DNA of 64,000 nucleotides. Source: Aureococcus anophagefferens (taxonomy: Eukaryota > Sar > Pelagophyceae > Pelagomonadales > Pelagomonadaceae). Below the pieces are notes generated by a model. It saw only the letters and a list, made by a program, of their open reading frames with translations, was not told the origin of the DNA and searched no databases. Positions 59,410-64,000 of this stretch are shown piece after piece; position 1 is the stretch's first letter, and the number at the start of each line of letters is the position of its first letter. The position numbers and the translations under genes are program-made. Location: positions 387,970 through 451,969 of the forward strand of contig NW_008705577.1 of NCBI RefSeq assembly GCF_000186865.1, in the 5' to 3' direction.

Positions 59410-60793
59410 TTACGTCTCCGGCGGGTCGTTTCGGGGCTCGCCCGCGTCGTCGCCGCCGCGGGGCCGCGCCGGGCCGAGGCGCGCGCGGAAGCTGCGGTCC
59501 TTGAGGGTCCCGTCGGCGGCGACGAAGTTGGCCTTGTTCTCGAAGGACGCGGCCGCGCGGAGCAGCGCGGCGTCGTCGACGTAGACCTCGTCCTCCGCGT
59601 CGCCGTCGTGGTCGCCCCGGCGGCGGTCGGCGGCGTCGACGCCGGGCCGCCGCCGCGCGAGCGCGGGGCCGCCGCCGTCGCGCGTCGCGGCGCGCGGCCG
59701 CGTGCGCGGCCCACGGCGGCACGGCGTTCCGCCCCTCGCAGAGGTCGCGCCAGAGCGTCCCGTTGAACTCGCGGCTCGCCGCGACCTCGCCCCAGTTGGC
59801 GACGCGGGCCGCGCAGGGCACCCACTCCGACGCGTCGTCGACGCCGCCGTGGCCGAGCGTCGCGACGTCGTCGTCGTCGCCGGCGCCGCGGGGCGCCGCG
59901 GCGTCGACGTCGAAGCGCGCGCAGCGCCCGAGGCCGATGGCGTTGCGCACGGCCCGGAAGTAGGCCGGCGCGCCGTCGCCGACGAGGTGCTCGTGGGCCA
60001 CGGTGACGCAGGTCGCGCCGAACTTGCCGCAGGACGCGTCCAGAAAGTGCTGGAGGTGCCGGTTCTGCCGCGCCTGCGCGCGCGCGAAGAGCAGCGCCTT
60101 CGCCACGTCGACGGTCACGCGGCTCGCCGGCGCGCCGCTCCGGCTCAGCGCCGTCGGCGCGCCGTCGGGCGCGTGGTAGGACGCGGCCGGGTCCGCGTCG
60201 ATGGCCGCGAGCGAGATGAAGCGCTCGAGGTGGTTCAGCCGCACGAGGTGCACGACGGCGATCTTCGACTGCGCCGCGTACTTGAGGAAGCCCTTGAGGG
60301 TGACGTTGCGCAGCATGCCGCTCTCGGCGACGGGCGCGCCGGGCCCGTGGAGCGGCAGCTGCGCGTACATGAGCTTAAAGCCCACGGCCCGCACGGGGCT
60401 GAACGACCGCAGCGACGCCGCGAGGTTCGGCTCGCCGACGGCCGCCGCGAGCTCGCCGCGCCAGCCGCGGCCGGCGCCGAGCTCGTCGAACGTGCCGCGC
60501 ACGTAGCGGACGTAGTCGACGAAGCGCAGCGGCGCCTCGGCCGCGCGGCCCAATATCCGCGGCGCGGCCTCGGCCAACGTCTCCGGGTGCAGCACCTCGC
60601 CGGCGGTGACGACGCCGGGGCACTGCGCGAAGAGCCGACTGTACTTGACGAACCACGTCGAGCCGGACCGCGGCTGCGTGATGACGACGAAGCGCGCCGC
60701 CGTCTCCGGCACGTCGATGGGTGCGATGTGCGCCGCATGTTTGTGCGTGCGTGCGCCGAGCAGCGCGGCGGCGACGAGCAGGAGGCGGCGCAT
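59410..60793 (-). CDS. Sulfotransferase-like enzyme
   Basis: About 460 aa from the ATG at 60793. A short hydrophobic N-terminus (LLLVAAALLGA) suggests a signal peptide or anchor. The PAPS 5'-phosphosulfate loop is TQPRSGSTWFVKYSRLF (R-S-G-S-T). The 3'-phosphate region is VVHLVRLNHLERFISLA. This pattern is seen in carbohydrate and Stf0-like sulfotransferases. After WAAHAAARRDAR the same frame becomes Arg/Pro-rich and runs on into the DNAAF4 gene without a stop. The alternative frame gives DHDGDAEDEVYVDDAALLRA and SFENKANFVAADGTLKDRSF, ending TAA at 59412-59410. One extra base (or a short intron) near 59,675-59,690 would unite them. Confidence 0.7.
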
Positions 60794-60971
60794 GTCAGCG
60801 GCCGAAGAGGCGGCGCATGCAAAAGCGGCGACGCGCTCGCTTTGTCAGCTCATGCTGCCGCAATTTTTTTATGAAGCTTTACCGCGGCAGAACTTGAAGT
60901 GAGTTTGCCGTTTAAAAACGACTCATCAGCGCTCAAACTCGCTGAGAGCGCGCAATTGCAATCCAATCAGT
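60794..60971. promoter_or_regulatory. Divergent promoter region, sulfotransferase / phosphatase
   Basis: 178 bp between start codons, clearly AT-richer (CCGCAATTTTTTTATGAAGC, GCCGTTTAAAAACGACTC near 60,850-60,925). A palindrome-like GTTTAAAAACGAC stretch is present. No named element recognised. Confidence 0.45.
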
Positions 60972-62065
60972 ATGGTCCTCCGCGCCACCATCGGTGGCCT
61001 CGTCGTCGCTGCTGCGGCAGCGACAATCAACGACACGACCACCGCAGCAGCGACCATCAATGACACGACCACGCACACCTTCCTGAGCATCGGCGATTGG
61101 GGCGGGGCGTCCATAGACGAGCACGCGCAGGCGACGCACGCCGTGGCCGCCGCTCTGGAGAAGGTCGCGGCCGCGACGAGTCCGCAGCTCGTCGTCAACA
61201 CGGGCGACAACTTCTACTGGTGCGGCCTCGTCGACGCACAGGACAAGCAGGTCCAGACCGACTGGGTCGACACCTATTCGACGCCCGCGCTGAAACGCCT
61301 GCCCTGGTACAACAGCCTCGGCAACCACGAGTACGGCTACAACGTGTCGGCGCAGATCGCGCTCGCCGACGCGTACCCGACGTGGATCTTGCCGGCCCGC
61401 TACTACGCGGAGCGCGTCGAGATCGGGAGCACGGGCAGCCACATGTCTCTGATCGTGCTCGACACGACGCCCTGCACCGCGGCCTACCGCGGCGACGACC
61501 CCAAGGAGTGGGACCCGTGCTCCACGGAGTTCCCGACGTGCTCCTTGAACGACGGCAACGACGACTTCGAAGGGAAAGTGCGAACTTTCACGCGAACGTC
61601 GCGACGCAGGACTGCCAGGCGCAGTTCGCCTGGTTCCAAAAGGCGCTCGCGGCCGTCCCCGCGGACGACTGGCTCGTCGTCGTCGGCCACTCGCCCGCGG
61701 ACGACGTCGACGTCGTGGATATCGTCGGCGCGATGCAGACCCACGGCTTCGACCTCTACCTCAACGGCCACGTGCACACGCTCACGCAGTACACCGTCGA
61801 CGGCGCCGGCGCCTACGTTACCACGGGCGCCGGCTCCATGGTCGCGACGCACGACCAGGACCAGGGCTCCGTGCCGGAGAAGCGGAACGGCGGCGATCCC
61901 ATCGCGGACGGCGGCCGCCATTCCTACAAGACCGTCTGGAACTCCAAGGTCGCGGGCTTCACGCTCCACACGTTCTCCGCGGACCTGAAGGAGCTCACGA
62001 CCGACTTCTACGACTACACTGGCGCGGTCATCCACTCGTTCACCGTCACGAAGCGCGGCGCCTAG
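60972..62065 (+). CDS. Purple acid phosphatase / TRAP-like metallophosphatase
   Basis: About 364 aa. Signal-peptide-like start (TIGGLVVAAAAATINDTTT, with a 24-bp internal repeat of the TINDTTT codons). Metallophosphatase motifs in order: FLSIGDWGG (GDxG), VNTGDNFYWCG (GDxxY), LGNHEYG (GNHE), VVVGHSPAD (VxxH) and LNGHVHTL (GHxH). This is the five-motif set of TRAP-type purple acid phosphatases with an Fe-M centre. The frame changes by one base at about 61,570-61,582 (GAAGGGAAAGTGCGAAC): upstream ends NDDFEG, downstream runs NFHANVATQDCQAQFAWF. A missing base in the G/A run is the simplest reading; a 32-nt GT-AG intron (61580-61611) would also keep frame but delete NFHANVATQ. Confidence 0.82.
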
Positions 62066-62085
62066 AACGTCCGGCGCGCCCCTTG

Positions 62086-62163
62086 TTACCCCTGTTCTGC
62101 TGCTTCTCGTTGATGATGCGCCCGAAGTTGTTACCCCCGTCCTACTGCTTCTCGTTGATGATG
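62086..62163. repeat. 45-bp duplication of the KPR gene 3' end
   Basis: GTTACCCC(T/C)GT(T/C)CT(G/A)CTG, then CTTCTCGTTGATGATG, occurs twice with a 45-bp offset (TGCTTCTCG at 62101 and 62146). The inner copy encodes the IINEKQ-stop end of the reductase gene; the outer copy is downstream and carries CTG instead of the CTA (stop complement). Confidence 0.8.
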
Positions 62164-63197
62164 TCGAGGAGGGCCGCGAGCATGTGGAGGCGCGGCGCGT
62201 CGACGCCGAGCTTCGTCGCGCGGCGGAGCGGCTCCTTGAAGATGGCCTCGACCTCCATGCGGTTTCCCGAGAGGAAGTCGCAGGTCGTCGAGGGGACGTA
62301 GTCCTGCTCGGCCATCTTGTCCGTGATGGCGCAGAGCGCGTCGACCGTCGCCTCCTCGTCGAGGCGCGGCTCCGCGCCCGCGTGCGCCAGATCCGCGTTC
62401 GCGGCCCGGATGACCTCGCGCATGAGGCCGATCGCCGCGGCCTTGCCGCCGTCGCTCCGCCAGAGCGTCCCGACGTTCGAGTTCGAGCACACCGTCGCGC
62501 CGTTGAAGGGGATGTTCCAGGCGAGCTTGGACCACTGGGCGAGGCGCAGGCACGGCTGGGGCGCGTACACAATCGCGCCCGGCGGCGGGGCGCCGCCGGC
62601 CGCGGGGCTCCAGAGCCGCTCCGCGGCGGCGATCTCCGCCGGGTCGTCGACGAAGGAGCCGCCCCGCAGCTCCGTGGCCATGCCCTCGTGGAGCACGGCG
62701 TCCGGCGCCGGCCGGCCGAAGCCGCCGTAGACGAGGCCGCCGTGGATTTTCGACGCGCCGAACGCGTCCGCCGCGAGCTCCTCGGCGCCGAGGCCGTTCA
62801 TGAGCAGCTGGACGCGCGTGCCGTCGCCGACGGCGGGGCCGACGAGCCTCGCCATCTGGCCCGCGCCGTCGCCGTCGAGCGCCGTCGACTTGAGGCCCAC
62901 GAGCACCCAGTCGAGCGCCTCGCCCGCCGCCGCGAGCTCGCCGGGCGACGACGCGTAGGTCGGCGCGTCGAGCTCGAAGTCGCCCTGCCAGGAGTTGACC
63001 GTGAGCGCCTTCGGCGGCGCCTCGCCGGGGTTCAGCAGGAACCGCACGTCGTGGCCCAGCTCCGCGAGGCGCACGCCGAAATAGGTGCCGACGGCGCCGG
63101 CGCCGACGATGCCCACCTTGAGCTGCATGGCCTCGCCGCTGAGCCTCCGCGCCGAGACGCGCGACAGCAGCTGCCGGGACAGGCGCGACGCCAACAT
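62142..63197 (-). CDS. 2-dehydropantoate 2-reductase (ketopantoate reductase)
   Basis: 351 aa from the ATG at 63197. The first ~25 residues (LASRLSRQLLSRVSARRLSG) are an Arg/Ser/Leu amphipathic presequence, fitting mitochondria. The Rossmann fold follows: LKVGIVGAGAVGTYFGVRLA (GxGxxG, NADPH), then VLVGLKSTA (the KST/KxxQ-type loop), LLMNGLGAEE and, in the C-terminal domain, WSKLAWNIPFNGATVCSN with the conserved K-x-x-x-N and CDFLSGNRMEVEAI with the NE/N-R-x-E site. This enzyme makes pantoate for pantothenate (CoA) synthesis. No other pantothenate gene is near. Divergent from the deaminase gene, 140 bp between starts. Confidence 0.88.
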   Translation of the reverse strand: MLASRLSRQLLSRVSARRLSGEAMQLKVGIVGAGAVGTYFGVRLAELGHDVRFLLNPGEAPPKALTVNSWQGDFELDAPTYASSPGELAAAGEALDWVLVGLKSTALDGDGAGQMARLVGPAVGDGTRVQLLMNGLGAEELAADAFGASKIHGGLVYGGFGRPAPDAVLHEGMATELRGGSFVDDPAEIAAAERLWSPAAGGAPPPGAIVYAPQPCLRLAQWSKLAWNIPFNGATVCSNSNVGTLWRSDGGKAAAIGLMREVIRAANADLAHAGAEPRLDEEATVDALCAITDKMAEQDYVPSTTCDFLSGNRMEVEAIFKEPLRRATKLGVDAPRLHMLAALLDIINEKQ

Positions 63198-63337
63198 GCA
63201 GCTCTGGCAGGCAGTGGTTGCTGCCAACGCTGTCGGTGATGTGCCGAGCCGCGGCTTCGTTTGCCGGAGGGGTTCAACGACGCCTCCTTGAACACCCTTC
63301 TTGAACGAGAGAAGCACAGCCCCTCATCATCCGCGAT

Positions 63338-64000
63338 ATGAAGCTCGTGATCCGCGACGACGTGCACTCGCTGGCGGGCTACGCGGCGTCGCAGGTCGCG
63401 GCGGCGATCAACGCGGCGAAGAAGGCGGGCAGGCCCTGCGTGCTGGGGCTGCCCGTGGGCAACACGATGCTCCAGACCTACGCGACGCTCGCGACGATGC
63501 ACAAGCGCGGCGAGGTCGACTTCGCCCACGTCGTCGGCTTCGTGCTCGACGAGTACTGCGGCGTCGACGTCGCCGACGCGCGGAGCCACCACCACTACAT
63601 CTACGCCAACTTCGCCTCGCAAGTGAACATCAAGCGCGAGAACCTCCACGTCCTCGACGGCGGCGTGGACCGCGAGGCCTGGGCCGACGAGTGCGCGGCC
63701 TACGAGGCGAAGATCGCCGCGGCGGGCGGCTTCGACCTCGTCTTCTGCTCCACGGGCGGCGACGGCCACGTCGCGCGCAACGAGCCCGGGTCCTCGCTCA
63801 AGTCGCGGACGCGGCCCAAAACTTTAGCCCACGACACGAAGTCGCAGCTCGCGGAGCGCTGGCAGTGCCCCGTCGGGGACGTGCCGTCCGTGGCGCTCAC
63901 CGTGGGCGTCGGCACGATCATGGGCGCGCGCCGCGTGCTCGTGCTCTTCGCGTCCGTGCACCGCGCGTACGCGCTCGAGCGGTGCCTCGAGCACGGCATC
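63338..64000 (+). CDS. NAGB: Glucosamine-6-phosphate deaminase, 3' truncated by window
   Basis: The first 221 codons are present; the frame is open to base 64000. Family motifs in order: LGLPVGNTMLQTYATL (LGLPTGxTP-like), FVLDEYCGV (catalytic Asp region), HHHYIYANF (in place of SYxxFM), and GGDGHVARNEPGSSLKSRTR (catalytic D/H loop GxDGHIAFNEP). The Phe of FNEP is Arg here. TVGVGTIMGARRVLVLFA corresponds to TVGVGTLLDAREVMIL. The enzyme converts glucosamine-6-phosphate to fructose-6-phosphate and ammonia, linking amino-sugar use with glycolysis. The ATG at 63338 starts directly at the domain (MKLVIRDD). Confidence 0.9.
   Translation, partial: MKLVIRDDVHSLAGYAASQVAAAINAAKKAGRPCVLGLPVGNTMLQTYATLATMHKRGEVDFAHVVGFVLDEYCGVDVADARSHHHYIYANFASQVNIKRENLHVLDGGVDREAWADECAAYEAKIAAAGGFDLVFCSTGGDGHVARNEPGSSLKSRTRPKTLAHDTKSQLAERWQCPVGDVPSVALTVGVGTIMGARRVLVLFASVHRAYALERCLEHGI

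Noticed and set aside
58361..60793. Sulfotransferase and DNAAF4 as one 810-aa fusion protein
   Set aside because: The frame is open across both, but the linking segment is Arg/Pro-rich shadow sequence; a better coding frame ends in a stop at 59410, and DNAAF4 has its own ATG with the CS domain starting at once.
1..64000. Transposase or autonomous partner for the introners
   Set aside because: No DDE-type, recombinase or reverse transcriptase motif was seen in any frame; all copies here are non-autonomous.
1..64000. tRNA, rRNA or CRISPR array
   Set aside because: No cloverleaf with a GTTCRA-type T-loop, no rRNA core sequence and no regularly spaced direct-repeat array were found; the tandem repeats are coding or two-copy.

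Overview
This is nuclear DNA from a GC-rich, gene-dense eukaryote. Coding evidence includes an ATM kinase, a kinesin, a CCR4-NOT-associated ABC protein, eL40 and a two-pore K+ channel. A plastid-type bipartite leader with an AFVP motif on a DnaJ protein points to a heterokont alga. The 200-bp transposon-like introns match what is published as introner elements in the pelagophyte Aureococcus anophagefferens. The likely source is therefore Aureococcus or a close relative; this is inference, since no marker gene was compared.

Layout. 0-6 kb: 2OG dioxygenase (5' partial), two-RRM protein, ubiquitin-like/glycosyltransferase-like protein, plastid DnaJ and bestrophin. 6.5-16.5 kb: ATM-type PIKK with two introners and an 83-N assembly gap. 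16.5-20.3 kb: TRM112, a secreted Cys-rich protein, GNAT and an EF-hand protein. 20.7-26.2 kb: kinesin with one introner. 26.4-32 kb: an unrecognised protein, a membrane protein with a SAP/MANF-C-like tail, a PHD-type prolyl hydroxylase, an NnrU-like membrane protein and a MYND/RING/Sel1 protein. 32.3-34.1 kb: two-pore K+ channel with two introners flanking a 44-nt exon. 34.2-42 kb: sulfotransferase-like protein, SMP-like membrane protein, RRM protein with KERR repeats, SDR and a GT8-like protein with one introner. 42-45 kb: CAF16-type ABC protein, ankyrin protein, an unrecognised small protein and eL40. 46-57 kb: a single-exon 3,712-aa surface protein with nine tandem ~310-aa repeats, a 30-bp minisatellite, one membrane span and a cytoplasmic tail. 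57-64 kb: DNAAF4-like protein with one introner, a second sulfotransferase, purple acid phosphatase, ketopantoate reductase and glucosamine-6-phosphate deaminase (3' partial).

The main system here is a set of seven introner elements in two related families (A, 192 bp; B, 191-203 bp). Each sits inside a coding region and is flanked by an 8-bp duplication. Each makes one intron in the same way: the upstream copy of the duplicated target supplies the 5' GT or GC, and the element's own terminus supplies the 3' AG. Splicing at those points restores the uninterrupted reading frame in all seven cases. Family A does this in both orientations. Four of the seven introns use GC donors, and none has a standard extended donor consensus.

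Most other genes have no intron or a few introns of roughly 50-70 nt. Several otherwise good reading frames contain apparent single-base shifts, which look like sequence errors and should be checked before any of those genes is called broken. Neighbouring genes are often divergent with 70-420 bp between starts, and functions of neighbours do not form obvious pathways.
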